Notes: generated by a model not told the origin, from the letters alone. 64,000 nucleotides of DNA from Algoriphagus ratkowskyi (GCF_002150505.1 NZ_MSSV01000015.1:152507-216506); one strand, 5' to 3'; positions 26,085 to 36,258 are shown, numbered from the stretch's first letter. Translations and numbers: made by a program.

Positions 26085-27299
26085 TTAGAATATCGTCCCC
26101 GAACCAATACATTCCTCACCATCATACCAAGCCACAAACTGACCTGAAGCCACACCTTTTTGAGGCTGTTCGAAGATGACATAGAGACCATTTTCTTTTT
26201 GGATAAGCGTGGCTCCACTTAGCGGTTGACGATAGCGAATGCGGGCTTCGTATCTGGCAGTTTCGCCAAGATTGAGCTTTAGATCCTCACGGATCCAATG
26301 GATCTCGTCAGTTTTCACGAAAAGCCCATCTCGAAGTAGTCCAGGATGTGTTTCTCCCAAACCTGTGTAAATCACATTTTCAGTGGTATCGGTAGAGATC
26401 ACAAATAGTGGTTTGCCAGTGCCACCAACATGAAGCCCTTTTCTTTGGCCGACAGTGAAGTAATGCGCTCCATTATGCTCAGCCAACACTTTTCCCTGAT
26501 CCTGAGAATAATGGATAGGTAGAGAAATGGCATCCAAAGCTTCCTGATCGTAATCTTCAGGAGAGATTCCCGCTGGGATTTGTTGTTTTTGATAGATTGC
26601 TAAGTCCTCAGGGATCTGTATGATTTGCCCTTTTTTAGGTTTTAGCTGCTGCTGAAGAAAATCAGGTAATCTAACTTTACCTATAAAGCAAAGTCCTTGA
26701 CTGTCTTTCTTGTCAGCAGTAATTAAGTCCATTTCTTTGGCCTTTGCCCTTACATCTGGCTTTTGCATATGCCCAATTGGAAAGAGCGCTTTTGCTAACT
26801 GACTTTGATTCAATTGACACAGGAAATAACTCTGATCTTTGTTTGGATCGGCTCCTGCAATTAATTGATAGGTTGTTTTGCCATCAGCACCCATAGTTTC
26901 GCCTTTTTGGCAATAGTGTCCAGTAGCCACAAAATCAGCTTTTAACTTCTCTGCGGCTTTCAGGAAAATATCGAATTTGATTTCTCTGTTGCAAAGGATA
27001 TCTGGGTTGGGAGTTCTGCCGGCTTTGTATTCGGCAAACATATAATCCACGATTCTATCCTTGTATTCTTCGCTGAGATCGATTGCTTGAAATGGAATAC
27101 CTAGTTTTTCTGCCACCAGCATTGCATCGGTGGAATCTTCCATCCAAGGGCAATCATTAGATATGGTGACGGATTCATCGTGCCAGTTCTTCATGAACAT
27201 CCCGATGACTTCGTAGCCTTGCTCGATTAGCAATTGAGCGGCGACGGAACTATCGACCCCTCCAGAGAGGCCGACTACTACTCTTTGTCTTGTCTTCAT
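26085..27299 (-). CDS. mnmA: tRNA-specific 2-thiouridylase MnmA
   Basis: 404 aa. The PP-loop [15 protein letters not shown] opens the protein. [12 protein letters not shown] and [13 protein letters not shown] carry the two catalytic cysteines used to thiolate U34 of tRNA-Lys, Glu and Gln. The family C-terminal block ([15 protein letters not shown]) is present. It is slightly longer than the usual 360-380 aa because of an insert around residues 235-265. A short hairpin (TTCCGA/TCGGAA) follows its stop. Confidence 0.95.
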   Translation of the reverse strand: MKTRQRVVVGLSGGVDSSVAAQLLIEQGYEVIGMFMKNWHDESVTISNDCPWMEDSTDAMLVAEKLGIPFQAIDLSEEYKDRIVDYMFAEYKAGRTPNPDILCNREIKFDIFLKAAEKLKADFVATGHYCQKGETMGADGKTTYQLIAGADPNKDQSYFLCQLNQSQLAKALFPIGHMQKPDVRAKAKEMDLITADKKDSQGLCFIGKVRLPDFLQQQLKPKKGQIIQIPEDLAIYQKQQIPAGISPEDYDQEALDAISLPIHYSQDQGKVLAEHNGAHYFTVGQRKGLHVGGTGKPLFVISTDTTENVIYTGLGETHPGLLRDGLFVKTDEIHWIREDLKLNLGETARYEARIRYRQPLSGATLIQKENGLYVIFEQPQKGVASGQFVAWYDGEECIGSGTIF

Positions 27300-27544
27300 G
27301 TGCTGTAATAGGTAATGGATTCAAGGTCCATTAGGTTACAATGTGTTCAGAACAGCATTTCTTGCGAAAATGGTTCTAATTGGGACAAAGGTAAGGTAAA
27401 TCTATTTTTCTGCGACCTAGTTTGATGATCTCAAAACAATAGGTCGTTCGAGATGACACAAACGACTGCATAGGCATGCTATCATTTAGTTTTTAGATCT
27501 ATGCTACCCCTTCCAAGGGTAATTACTTCATTGTAATTTCGTAC

Positions 27545-27578
27545 TAAGTCTTTGCGCTTTCTACATGGCTAGAAAAAA
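27545..27578 (-). repeat. Degenerate CGCAAAG-type repeat (solo)
   Basis: The minus strand carries CTAGCCATGTAGAAAGCGCAAAG, a shortened relative of 23401-23442. The surrounding 298-bp gap between mnmA and the ROK gene shows nothing else I can name. Confidence 0.3.
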
Positions 27579-27597
27579 TATTTGCAGTTATAAAACC

Positions 27598-28272
27598 TTA
27601 CAACTTGAAATCCTCTTCCCAGAATTTGAAACCACCTTTGAAAGCATTCTCGTTGGTTCCCAATCTGCATCCTTCAGGAATAGTGGTTAATAACTTGGAA
27701 TTTCCGCCACCCAAGAGAATATCATCTGGCTGAAATGCTGCTCGGAAGTGCTCTACCATTTTTAGCACGTTTTTTTCCCATCTTTTTGTACCGCTTTTGG
27801 TCAGGTATTCCTTTCCAACATACTCTTCGAATGTCTTTTTCTTGAAGGGAAGATGTCCGCCTTCTATAGGTAAGATGGTGTTGTGTATGACCATTGCAGT
27901 ACCGAGGCCAGTTCCTAAACCGAGAAAAAGTAACTTTTTCCCCTCATAACTTCCAAGAGCCTGCATGGCAGCATCATTAATAAATTTTATTGGGAGATTG
28001 AATGCAGCTTGAAAATCAAATTTATTCCAGCCTTCTCCAAGGTTTACAGGTTCTGAGACTATTCGATTTTCTTTGACCACTCCTGGGAATCCCATCGTGA
28101 TCATGTCGTAATCCCAATGAGAAGCATTTTCTTTTACTAATTCAACCAACTCCTCGGGCTTGAAATCTGCTCCAGATGGGATTTTAATTCTTTCTGCGGC
28201 ACCTGTTGCCAGGATTTTAATGTTTGAACCCCCTATATCGATTACGAGGATTTTCTTTTTGGTTTTTTCCAT
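27598..28272 (-). CDS. ROK-family sugar kinase, polyphosphate-glucokinase-like
   Basis: 224 aa. The ATP/phosphate-binding start KKILVIDIGGSNIKIL, the middle GFPGVVKENR and NDAAMQALG, and GLGTGLGTAMV are ROK features. The zinc motif CxCGxxGC of many ROK kinases is absent, as in the polyphosphate-glucokinase branch. It therefore probably phosphorylates glucose with polyphosphate or ATP, but substrate and donor are inferred. It stands alone, followed by a terminator-free gap. Confidence 0.7.
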   Translation of the reverse strand: MEKTKKKILVIDIGGSNIKILATGAAERIKIPSGADFKPEELVELVKENASHWDYDMITMGFPGVVKENRIVSEPVNLGEGWNKFDFQAAFNLPIKFINDAAMQALGSYEGKKLLFLGLGTGLGTAMVIHNTILPIEGGHLPFKKKTFEEYVGKEYLTKSGTKRWEKNVLKMVEHFRAAFQPDDILLGGGNSKLLTTIPEGCRLGTNENAFKGGFKFWEEDFKL

Positions 28273-28678
28273 TCATTGAAACTAATTAGAAATGTTTACT
28301 TACAGAAGAAGAAATTGAATCAATTGTTAATTATTATGATTTATGGTAATTATTTTAATAGCCTTATTTCCCTTGGTTAAGGGGCTGGAAGACCGAAGAC
28401 CGATGACCGAAGCCACATCAATTATAGAGTTATTCAATCCTTCTTTTACTTCAAACTCTTTAGAGTTAAATAAATTACATACATAAAAATTTTGCCTTGA
28501 ACTTCCCTTGCGCTTCGGTAAATATTTTTTTTGGCTGAAATGATTTTTCTTTAATCAAATGCTGTGTTCTCTCATTTCTTACTTTAAATTACAAGTATTA
28601 CATACATCTCAGATGATTCAAATTATTTTCATGTGAGGATTAATTTGACCTTTTTCTACCAGAATATTCTATCTAGCC
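28273..28678. other. Intergenic region (406 bp), AT-rich
   Basis: It holds the heptad tract 28384-28416 and the presumed promoter region of the transglutaminase operon. No strong TTTG-N19-TAnnTTTG match is found and no ORF is supported. Confidence 0.5.
28384..28416. repeat. Heptad repeat tract
   Basis: The units GCTGGAA, GACCGAA, GACCGAT and GACCGAA are in 7-nt register. Confidence 0.55.
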
Positions 28679-31600
28679 ATGTCAATTAAAGTTGCTATCC
28701 GGCACTATACCAAATACGAGTACGATCGCCACATTGCACTTAGTGCCCAAGTTATTCGCTTGCGTCCGGCACCTCATTCACGCACTCACATTAAAGGCTA
28801 TTCTTTAAATATCAAGCCTGAAAATCATTTCATCAACTGGCAGCAAGATCCATTCGGCAATTATTTAGCAAGGATAGTTTTTCCAGAAAAAGTAAAATTC
28901 TTTGAGATCGATGTGGAAGTGATCGCCGATATGGTTGTGATTAATCCTTTTGATTTTTTTGTGGAAGAGTATGCTGATAAGTTTCCCTTTGTCTATGATG
29001 AAAGTGTAAAGCAGCAGCTGGGGCCGTATTTGGAGCTGAAAGAGTCCGATGCTTTGTTAATGAAGTTGGTCGAAAAGGCTAAAGCTTTGATCACAAAGGA
29101 TATTATCACAGTGGATTACCTGGTTGCTATTAATGCTATGATCAATCAGGAACTTCGCTACAATGTGCGGATGGAGCCTGGCGTACAATCCTGTGAAGAG
29201 ACGCTGAACATCGGCTCAGGATCATGTCGTGACTTTGCCTGGCTATTTGTGCAGGTTTTACGTCATGTGGGATTGGCATCTAGATTCGCTTCTGGGTATT
29301 TGGTTCAATTGAAATCTGATGAGAAATCACTCGATGGGCCATCAGGACCAGAGGAAGATTTTACGGATCTGCATGCGTGGACTGAAGTATATGTGCCAGG
29401 AGCAGGATGGATAGGATTAGATTCGACTTCAGGTTTATTTGCTGGAGAAGGGCATATTCCGCTTGCTTGTACCCCAAGTCCTCAGGATGCAGCTCCGATT
29501 TCTGGGATGTCGGAACCTACGGAAACTGAGTTTTTCTTCAAAAATGAGGTGACTAGGATCGAAGAAACTCCCCGGGTGACCAAACCTTATTCAGAAGAGC
29601 AATGGGAGAAAATACTCGCAGTTGGAGATCTAGTGGATGAAGATTTAGAAGCCAACGACGTGAGGCTGACTATGGGAGGAGAGCCTACTTTTGTGTCTGT
29701 GGATAATCAGGACGCTCCTGAATGGAATACAGACGCTGACGGAGAACATAAGCGAAGTCTTTCCAATACACTTTTTCATAAGCTAAAAGGAGAATTCGGA
29801 GCAGGTGCGCTGATGCAATATGGTCAGGGGAAATGGTATCCAGGCGAACCTTTGCCGCGATGGAAACTTGCTTGCATCTGGAGAAAGGACGGTAAACCCA
29901 TGTGGCACAACGATGCTTTGATGGCAGATTTGTCGAAGGATTATGAAATGGTTGATACCGATGCGGAGAGGTTTATGTCTGAATTGGTTTTGCAGCTTAA
30001 TCTTGACAAAAGCAATTTGACGCCTTTGTATGAGGATCCATTCTATTTTATTTGGCAGGAAGGGAAAGTTCCAGTAAATATAGATCCCTATAAATACGAT
30101 CTGAAATCGCCTCTTGAGCGTCAGAAATTAGCTGAACTCCTAAATGAAGGCTTAGATAAACCAGTCGCATTTACTATTCCTTTGGAATGGGATACAGAAG
30201 AAATCTTATGGCAAAGTTGCAAATGGGAATTCAGAAGGAAAGATTTGTTTTTGGTGCCGGGGAATTCGCCTGCGGGATTGAGACTGCCTTTAGATTCTAT
30301 TGAGTTTACTCCTCCAGAAGAAGAACCACTCAAGCCAGAAACGGACTTATTTGCTGAGGTTTCTGCTTTACCAGATTCATCAGTTAAGGCAACTTCTTTT
30401 AAAACAGCTCCAAAGAATTCAGAGCGTATTTTCAAGACTTCCTTAGTGGTAGAAGTAAGAGAAGGAAAACTCTTTATCTTCTTTCCACCACTCAATAGAA
30501 TTGAGAATTACCTTGATTTGGTGTCTGCGGTAGAGCGTACTGCAGAAAAGTTGGGAATCCTGATTTTGATTGAAGGATATGATCCCCCATCTGATAAGCG
30601 AATCGAAAAGATGATGATTACTCCAGATCCCGGGGTAATAGAGGTGAATGTTCAGCCAGCTAAAACCTGGAAAGAGGTTACTCACAATTATGCTGTGATC
30701 TATGAGAAAGCCCGCGAATCCCGTCTGATTAGCGAGAAATTCAACGTGGACGGTAAGCATACTGGAACTGGTGGTGGAAATCACATTACCCTTGGCGGGT
30801 CTTCTCCAGAGAATAGCCCTTTGCTAAGAAGACCTGATGTGTTAAAGAGTTTTATTACTTATTGGCAGCATCACCCAGCTTTGTCCTACCTATTTTCTAC
30901 CCAATTCATCGGACCTACCAGTCAGGCTCCAAGAGTGGATGAGGGAAGGGACGATATGCTTTATGAGCTAGAATTAGCTTTTCAGCAGGTTCCTAATGGC
31001 AAGGAGAATGAGATTCCTTTTTGGATGGTTGACCGTGTTTTCAGAAACTTACTGGTGGACATTACGGGAAATACGCACAGAGCGGAGTTTTGTATTGATA
31101 AATTGTATTCACCGGATTCTAGCACAGGTCGCCTTGGGATTCTAGAATTCAGAGGATTTGATATGCCTCCGCATTATCGGATGAGCATGGTGCAATTGCT
31201 ATTGATTCGTGCATTGATGAGCTGGTTTTGGAAAACTCCATACGATCATAAACTCGTACGATGGGGGACTTCTCTTCATGATAAATTTTTGCTTCCACAC
31301 CACTGTGAAAAGGATATGGCTGAGGTGGTCAACGATTTGAAAGGTGCTGGGTACGATTTTGATCTTTCGTGGTTTGATCCGTTTTTCTCTTTCCGTTTTC
31401 CTTTTATAGGGGAGCTACAAGTGGATGATATTCATATAGATATGAAGATGGCTATCGAGCCATGGCATGTGTTGGGAGAGGAGATTTCCAGTACTGGAAC
31501 GGCTCGCTATGTAGATTCTTCTTTGGAGAGACTTCAAGTGAAAATCTCAGGATTAACAGATTCTCGTTATCATCTGCTCTGCAACGGACATAGAATTCCT

Positions 31601-32026
31601 TTGAAGAACACTGGTGTACAGGGTGAGTTTGTCGCTGGCATCCGATACAGAGCGTGGCAGCCTTATTCTGCTTTGCATCCGACTATTGGCATTGATACAC
31701 CCTTGGTGATTGATTTGTATGATACTTGGACTAAAAAGTCTGTGGCAGCTTGCCAATATCATGTGGTACACCCAGGAGGCAGGAGCTACGATAATTTTCC
31801 TATAAACAGCAATGAAGCGGAATCCCGTAGGATTTCGCGGTTTTTTGACTTTGGCCACACGATCAATTCCTCACCAAATGCACCCAAGACCGCTGTGCAG
31901 GAAGATAAGACGTCAGGCAGGTATATTACTAAAATGAATTTGAAAGCAACTTATGATGAATCTCCTGAGATCGTTAATCCTGAATTCCCATATACAATGG
32001 ATCTCAGACGGTATAAAAAACGCTAA
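28679..32026 (+). CDS. Transglutaminase-like protein fused to DUF2126
   Basis: 1115 aa. Residues 1-85 form the bacterial transglutaminase-like N-terminal domain. The cysteine-protease-like core follows, with GSGSCRDFAWLF (Cys about 183) and DLHAWTEVYVPGAGWIGLDSTSG (His and Asp). From about 320 to the end is DUF2126, with blocks such as TMGGEPTFVSVD, GKHTGTGGGNHITLGG and NTHRAEFCIDKLYSPDSSTGRLG, similar to the glutamine-synthetase/amidoligase type. Such proteins are encoded with CP ATP-grasp and alpha-E proteins in a conserved set that is predicted to build or modify peptides (established as a prediction only). First gene of the operon. Confidence 0.88.
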   Translation: MSIKVAIRHYTKYEYDRHIALSAQVIRLRPAPHSRTHIKGYSLNIKPENHFINWQQDPFGNYLARIVFPEKVKFFEIDVEVIADMVVINPFDFFVEEYADKFPFVYDESVKQQLGPYLELKESDALLMKLVEKAKALITKDIITVDYLVAINAMINQELRYNVRMEPGVQSCEETLNIGSGSCRDFAWLFVQVLRHVGLASRFASGYLVQLKSDEKSLDGPSGPEEDFTDLHAWTEVYVPGAGWIGLDSTSGLFAGEGHIPLACTPSPQDAAPISGMSEPTETEFFFKNEVTRIEETPRVTKPYSEEQWEKILAVGDLVDEDLEANDVRLTMGGEPTFVSVDNQDAPEWNTDADGEHKRSLSNTLFHKLKGEFGAGALMQYGQGKWYPGEPLPRWKLACIWRKDGKPMWHNDALMADLSKDYEMVDTDAERFMSELVLQLNLDKSNLTPLYEDPFYFIWQEGKVPVNIDPYKYDLKSPLERQKLAELLNEGLDKPVAFTIPLEWDTEEILWQSCKWEFRRKDLFLVPGNSPAGLRLPLDSIEFTPPEEEPLKPETDLFAEVSALPDSSVKATSFKTAPKNSERIFKTSLVVEVREGKLFIFFPPLNRIENYLDLVSAVERTAEKLGILILIEGYDPPSDKRIEKMMITPDPGVIEVNVQPAKTWKEVTHNYAVIYEKARESRLISEKFNVDGKHTGTGGGNHITLGGSSPENSPLLRRPDVLKSFITYWQHHPALSYLFSTQFIGPTSQAPRVDEGRDDMLYELELAFQQVPNGKENEIPFWMVDRVFRNLLVDITGNTHRAEFCIDKLYSPDSSTGRLGILEFRGFDMPPHYRMSMVQLLLIRALMSWFWKTPYDHKLVRWGTSLHDKFLLPHHCEKDMAEVVNDLKGAGYDFDLSWFDPFFSFRFPFIGELQVDDIHIDMKMAIEPWHVLGEEISSTGTARYVDSSLERLQVKISGLTDSRYHLLCNGHRIPLKNTGVQGEFVAGIRYRAWQPYSALHPTIGIDTPLVIDLYDTWTKKSVAACQYHVVHPGGRSYDNFPINSNEAESRRISRFFDFGHTINSSPNAPKTAVQEDKTSGRYITKMNLKATYDESPEIVNPEFPYTMDLRRYKKR

Positions 32027-32066
32027 TTGTTTATTATTTAAACCTCATTAAGTTCATTTTTGCGGT

Positions 32067-34607
32067 ATGATTGAGTCTTATCTTATTGACAAAATGTTCA
32101 ATAATGAGCCGTTTCTGGATGAAATGGCCACCGACCAAGGTAAAATACATCCTCATTGGGAAAAGTTAGCTAGATACTACGAACAGATTGGATCTGACCG
32201 TATGGGGCAATTCCATGAGGAGGTTGGTCGGCAATTGCGTGAAAATGGCGTGACATACAATGTCTATGGTGATCCCAATGGGATGAATAGACCATGGATC
32301 TTGGATCCTGTTCCTATGATTTTTAGCAGTGAGGAGTGGGAGGGAATAGAGAAAGGCTTAATTCAAAGAACGGAGCTTTTAAATCTGATCTTGAGTGACT
32401 TGTATGGAGAGCAAACCTTGATCAAAGAAGGTCATATTCCCTTTGAATTGATTTACAATCATGGAGGTTTTCTTCGTCAAGCTCACAACATCAAGCTCGA
32501 TGGAGATCAGCAACTTATTCAATATTCTGCTGATTTGGCTCGTGGTCCACATGGCAAAATGTGGGTGCTTCATGATCGCACAGATGCTCCCTCAGGCTCT
32601 GGATATACTTTTGAAAATCGCGCCGCTATGACACGTGTTTTCCCAGAATTAATTCGAGAAAATCACGTACGTAAAATCACCTCCTATTACCAGACTTTTA
32701 AAAATACACTAAGTAATCTCACCACAAACAATAAGGAAAATCCCCGAGTAGTTTTGCTTTCTCCGGGACCCACGAATGAGACATTTTTCGAGCATGCGTA
32801 CATATCCTCTTTTATGGGATTTACATTGGCTTTTGGAGAGGATCTTACAGTAAGTGATGGATATGTATGGCTGAAAACCATCAAGGGTTTAGAAAAAGTA
32901 GATGTAATAATTCGTCGTGTTGACGATGTTTTTTGTGATCCCTTGGAATACAGAAATGATTCTCACCTAGGCGTTGTGGGCTTGATGGAAGCGATTCGAC
33001 AGAGAAAAGTATTGGTGATTAACCCATTGGGATGTAGAGTGTTAGAGAACCCTGGTTTAATGGCTTTTTTGCCCAAAATAAGCAAACATCTCTTGGGTGA
33101 AGATTTGATTTTACCTTCTGTGGCGACATGGTGGTGCGGTCAGCCTTCCGAAATGAAATATGTTTTTGAGCATATTGAAACATTGGTAATCCGTAATATT
33201 TACAGAAGTACTCAGAAGAAATCTGTTTTTGGAGGAGATCTGTCAAAGGCTGATTTGGAGACTTTTAAGCGGGAGATTAGACGTAGCCCTTTTATGTATG
33301 TAGGGCAGGAGATGGTAGAATTTTCTACTACTCCCTCTTGGATCAACAATAAGTTGGAGGCAAGAAATGCAGTTTTCCGTAGCTATGTTGTAGCCGATTC
33401 AGAACACAAAAGCTATAAAGTAATGCCAGGTGGAATGTCTAGAAGTTCTCCTGAAAAGGGAGCTTTTCTAGTGTCAAATCAAGGTGGCGGAATCAGCAAG
33501 GACACTTGGGTATTAGGAAAAGGAAAAGAGTCATATGTCTCTGTATCTAAAGCTTTAAAATCTCAGCCATTGGTTCGAAATGTACTTCCTAGTAGAACTG
33601 GAGAGCGCTTATTCTGGCTGGGAAGGTATCTGGAAAGAGCAGCATATTCTGTGCGTCTGATGCGTTTGACCCTACTTTCTTACAATGAAGCGGATGAGGA
33701 TATACATATTCATGACAATCCAGTATTGAGTACTTTGCTTCAGACGCTCACCGTGATGACAGGAACTTTGCCAGGTTTTACTTTGCAGAAGAACCTGAAA
33801 AAACCTGAGACTGAGCTGCTCGCGCTGGTTCATGATGTCAATAAGACCGGTAGTTTGGCTTATTGTATTCAGTCTTTTCTCACAAATGCGTATTCGGTAC
33901 GAGACAGGCTTAGTCCGGATACTTGGAGGATTTTAGATAGTATTTCGGAGGAGCTTACTCGAATGCGCAAATCCGATACGACCCTGATGCAAGCCTATCA
34001 AAGCCTAGATAATATGGTGGTGAAATTGATGGCCTTTTATGGGTTGAATATTGATAACATGACCAGAGAGCCAACATGGCATTTATTGAATATTGGGCGT
34101 TTTATAGAGTCAGCAGCCAACAATTGTTTGATTTTGAAAGGGATGCTGAGTAAATCGTTTGATTCAGAATCTAATAAAGAGTTGATGGAAGATACCCTGC
34201 GATGCAACGAAAGCTTAGTGACCTATCGCTATCGCTATCGATCCAACCTGGAAATGCACGGGGTTCTGAGTTTATTGATTCTGCATGAAGACAATCCAAG
34301 AGCATTGATTTTTCAATTACTTGAGATTGATAATCACTTGAAAACTCTTCCTAATCAGAATGAAAAAGAGCTTTTCAGTACTGAGCGTAAGAAATTGCTG
34401 GAAGCGATCACCAAAATCAGATTATGTGATATTGAGCTTATTTCTACTCCAAATGAGCTAACTCATGAGTTTGATGAGTTAAGGGCACTTTTGGATCAAA
34501 TTATAAAGCTCCTTCATGAGACTTCAGATGCTATTTATGAGAAATATTTTAGTCATACTGAAACTAGATACAGTATGATTCAATCCTCTGTAATTCCTGA
34601 GATATGA
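32067..34607 (+). CDS. Circularly permuted ATP-grasp domain fused to alpha-E (DUF403) domain
   Basis: 846 aa. Residues 1-480 are a CP_ATPgrasp_2 domain (RPWILDPVPMIFSSEEWEGIEKGL, VVLLSPGPTNETFFEHAYISSFMGF, VDVIIRRVDDVFCDPLEYR, VMPGGMSRSS). Residues 510-830 are the all-helical alpha-E domain (LPSRTGERLFWLGRYLERAAY, WHLLNIGRFIESAANNC). In many bacteria these are two separate genes; here they are fused, which supports direct function in one complex. It is 40 bp downstream of the transglutaminase gene. An ATP-dependent amide-ligase activity is inferred. Confidence 0.88.
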   Translation: MIESYLIDKMFNNEPFLDEMATDQGKIHPHWEKLARYYEQIGSDRMGQFHEEVGRQLRENGVTYNVYGDPNGMNRPWILDPVPMIFSSEEWEGIEKGLIQRTELLNLILSDLYGEQTLIKEGHIPFELIYNHGGFLRQAHNIKLDGDQQLIQYSADLARGPHGKMWVLHDRTDAPSGSGYTFENRAAMTRVFPELIRENHVRKITSYYQTFKNTLSNLTTNNKENPRVVLLSPGPTNETFFEHAYISSFMGFTLAFGEDLTVSDGYVWLKTIKGLEKVDVIIRRVDDVFCDPLEYRNDSHLGVVGLMEAIRQRKVLVINPLGCRVLENPGLMAFLPKISKHLLGEDLILPSVATWWCGQPSEMKYVFEHIETLVIRNIYRSTQKKSVFGGDLSKADLETFKREIRRSPFMYVGQEMVEFSTTPSWINNKLEARNAVFRSYVVADSEHKSYKVMPGGMSRSSPEKGAFLVSNQGGGISKDTWVLGKGKESYVSVSKALKSQPLVRNVLPSRTGERLFWLGRYLERAAYSVRLMRLTLLSYNEADEDIHIHDNPVLSTLLQTLTVMTGTLPGFTLQKNLKKPETELLALVHDVNKTGSLAYCIQSFLTNAYSVRDRLSPDTWRILDSISEELTRMRKSDTTLMQAYQSLDNMVVKLMAFYGLNIDNMTREPTWHLLNIGRFIESAANNCLILKGMLSKSFDSESNKELMEDTLRCNESLVTYRYRYRSNLEMHGVLSLLILHEDNPRALIFQLLEIDNHLKTLPNQNEKELFSTERKKLLEAITKIRLCDIELISTPNELTHEFDELRALLDQIIKLLHETSDAIYEKYFSHTETRYSMIQSSVIPEI

Positions 34608-34720
34608 AATCATCACTAGCTCAAGCGTTACACGGAAAGGTGATTAAACTCCATGCGAGATTCTCCCAAAACAAGCCTGCCTGGGGCAGACATGTTCGGG
34701 ACGGGCTATGTGACCAATAA
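34604..34720 (+). CDS. Possible 38-aa coupled peptide or gene remnant
   Basis: ATG at 34604 overlaps the stop of the ATP-grasp gene (ATGA) and the frame reads MKSSLAQALHGKVIKLHARF, then SQNKPAWGRHVRDGLCDQ, before TAA. It is basic and has a single Cys near its end. It fills the gap to the second transglutaminase gene. It may be a real peptide made by coupling, a remnant of a lost gene, or chance; I cannot decide. Confidence 0.3.
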   Translation: MKSSLAQALHGKVIKLHARFSQNKPAWGRHVRDGLCDQ

Positions 34721-34737
34721 AAATCAAGTATAAACAC

Positions 34738-35619
34738 ATGAAATATAAAGTCACACATATCACAGATTATATCTACGAGTTCCCAGCTACTCTTTGTCAT
34801 AACCTGATGTTCCAGATTCCTCCAAATCTACCTTTTCAAAATGTGGAAGAATACACCTGTGAAATCACTCCAAAGCCGAGTTCTGAGATAGAGAGAATAG
34901 ATTTTTTTGGGAATAAGTACTTATATTTTTCTGTGGAAAGACCTCATAAAAATCTAACTATCAACTCTAAAAGTTTGGTGGAACTCTCTGCTCCGCCATG
35001 GATAGCTATCAAACCAACTGAGACTATGGTATGGGAAAAAGTGGTCGAATTACTTCATTCCACAGAAACCTCTACGGATGTTCGGCAATATTACTTAGAG
35101 TCGAACCACGTTCAATTTGTGGATAGGATACGTGCTTATACGTTGAAATCTTTCACTCCCGGGCGACCAATAATGGAAGCTATGCTTGACCTGAATACTC
35201 GGATATTTCGTGATTTTGCTTTTACTCCAGGGTTCACAGATATCAGTACTCCGTTAGAGAAAGTTTTTAAGCATAAAAAGGGTGTATGTCAGGATTTTGC
35301 ACATTTTTCTCTGGCCTGCTTGCGTGTAATTGGATTGTCTGCTCGATATGTCAGTGGGTATCTGGAGACTCTACCACCTCCCGGCAAGCCAAAATTAATA
35401 GGTGCAGATGCTTCACATGCTTGGATTGCAGTATATATGCCAGGGCACGCATGGGTGGAGTTTGATGCGACAAATAACCTGCTAGTGAATGATAAGCATA
35501 TCCGTGTGGCAGTAGGGCGAGATTTTGCAGATGTAACACCACTAAAAGGAATAGTATATAGTGGAAGTGAGCAGGAAATGAGAGTTAGTGTAGATGTTAA
35601 GAAAGTGGAGGAGGAATAA
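34738..35619 (+). CDS. Transglutaminase-like family protein
   Basis: 293 aa. The N-terminal transglutaminase-associated domain (KVTHITDYIYEFPATLCHNLM) is followed by the catalytic-type core KGVCQDFAHFSLACLRVIGLSARYVSGYLE (Cys about 184) and ASHAWIAVYMPGHAWVEFDATNN (His, Asp). No DUF2126 is attached, so it is the short version of the first gene in the operon. The usual partner set also includes a proteasome-like peptidase, which is not found here. Confidence 0.88.
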   Translation: MKYKVTHITDYIYEFPATLCHNLMFQIPPNLPFQNVEEYTCEITPKPSSEIERIDFFGNKYLYFSVERPHKNLTINSKSLVELSAPPWIAIKPTETMVWEKVVELLHSTETSTDVRQYYLESNHVQFVDRIRAYTLKSFTPGRPIMEAMLDLNTRIFRDFAFTPGFTDISTPLEKVFKHKKGVCQDFAHFSLACLRVIGLSARYVSGYLETLPPPGKPKLIGADASHAWIAVYMPGHAWVEFDATNNLLVNDKHIRVAVGRDFADVTPLKGIVYSGSEQEMRVSVDVKKVEEE

Positions 35620-35850
35620 ACTATCCTTAAAAATGGACCTTATTATCGCAATTGTACCTCCAAAGGATCAAAACCTTCTTTTAAAGTTTCCATAGCCCTA
35701 AAACAGGATAAGTTTTGAAGGTTTTAATGAATTGGGTCTCCCGCAACTATGGGGACGTCACTAGGCATCCAGCCGTTTTTCAAAGGGATAAATTCAAAGA
35801 ACAAGACCCTTTAGCTATCGAATGCAGATGATTTCCTGCTCTCATTAACC

Positions 35851-36204
35851 TTATCCTCCTGACTTTTTAGCTTTATAGCCAGCAGCCTGTAAAACTTGTA
35901 CTACTTTGTCGCGGTGATCACCTTGGATAAGAATTTCTCCATCCTTTGCAGATCCACCTACACCGCATTTATTTTTGAGCATTTTCCCTAACTCTTTCAG
36001 ATCATCATCACTTCCTATAAAGCCTTCAATAAGAGTCACTTTCTTGCCTGCACGTGCTTTTTTATCCAGTAACACTTTTAGATTTTGCTGATTGGAGGCT
36101 AGTGTTTCGTCGCTTTCCTCATCTCCAGTTTGAAATTCGAATTCATCACTGGTGGAATACACCACACCATCTCGTTTCTTCCAGTCGTTATTTTTCTTAG
36201 CCAT
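35851..36204 (-). CDS. SUI1/eIF1-family translation initiation factor
   Basis: 117 aa. The N-terminal half is acidic (GDEESDETL), and the C-terminal SUI1 domain spans residues 43-115: [32 protein letters not shown] and [23 protein letters not shown]. Bacterial relatives (YciH type) act in start-codon discrimination. It ends the minus-strand group GPx, menA, usp, SUI1. A very stable hairpin (36216-36239) sits 11 nt upstream of the start codon. Confidence 0.9.
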   Translation of the reverse strand: MAKKNNDWKKRDGVVYSTSDEFEFQTGDEESDETLASNQQNLKVLLDKKARAGKKVTLIEGFIGSDDDLKELGKMLKNKCGVGGSAKDGEILIQGDHRDKVVQVLQAAGYKAKKSGG

Positions 36205-36215
36205 ATTAATTGAAG

Positions 36216-36239
36216 ATACCTACTCCGAAGAGTAGGTAT
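36216..36239 (-). promoter_or_regulatory. UUCG-capped 10-bp perfect hairpin in front of the SUI1 gene
   Basis: On the minus strand ATACCTACTC, TTCG, GAGTAGGTAT forms 10 pairs closed by a C(UUCG)G tetraloop, one of the most stable RNA loops known. It ends 11 nt before the SUI1 start codon. There is no T-run after it, so it is not an intrinsic terminator. A leader-regulatory or RNA-end-protecting role is inferred. Confidence 0.5.
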
Positions 36240-36258
36240 AAGGTTTTTTACTTAAAAA

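Noticed and set aside
34604..34720. Treating the 38-aa ORF as a definite gene
   Set aside because: Too short to judge from codon use; listed with low confidence only.
36216..36239. Hairpin as intrinsic terminator of the stress-protein gene
   Set aside because: No T-run follows on either strand, although the stem is perfect.
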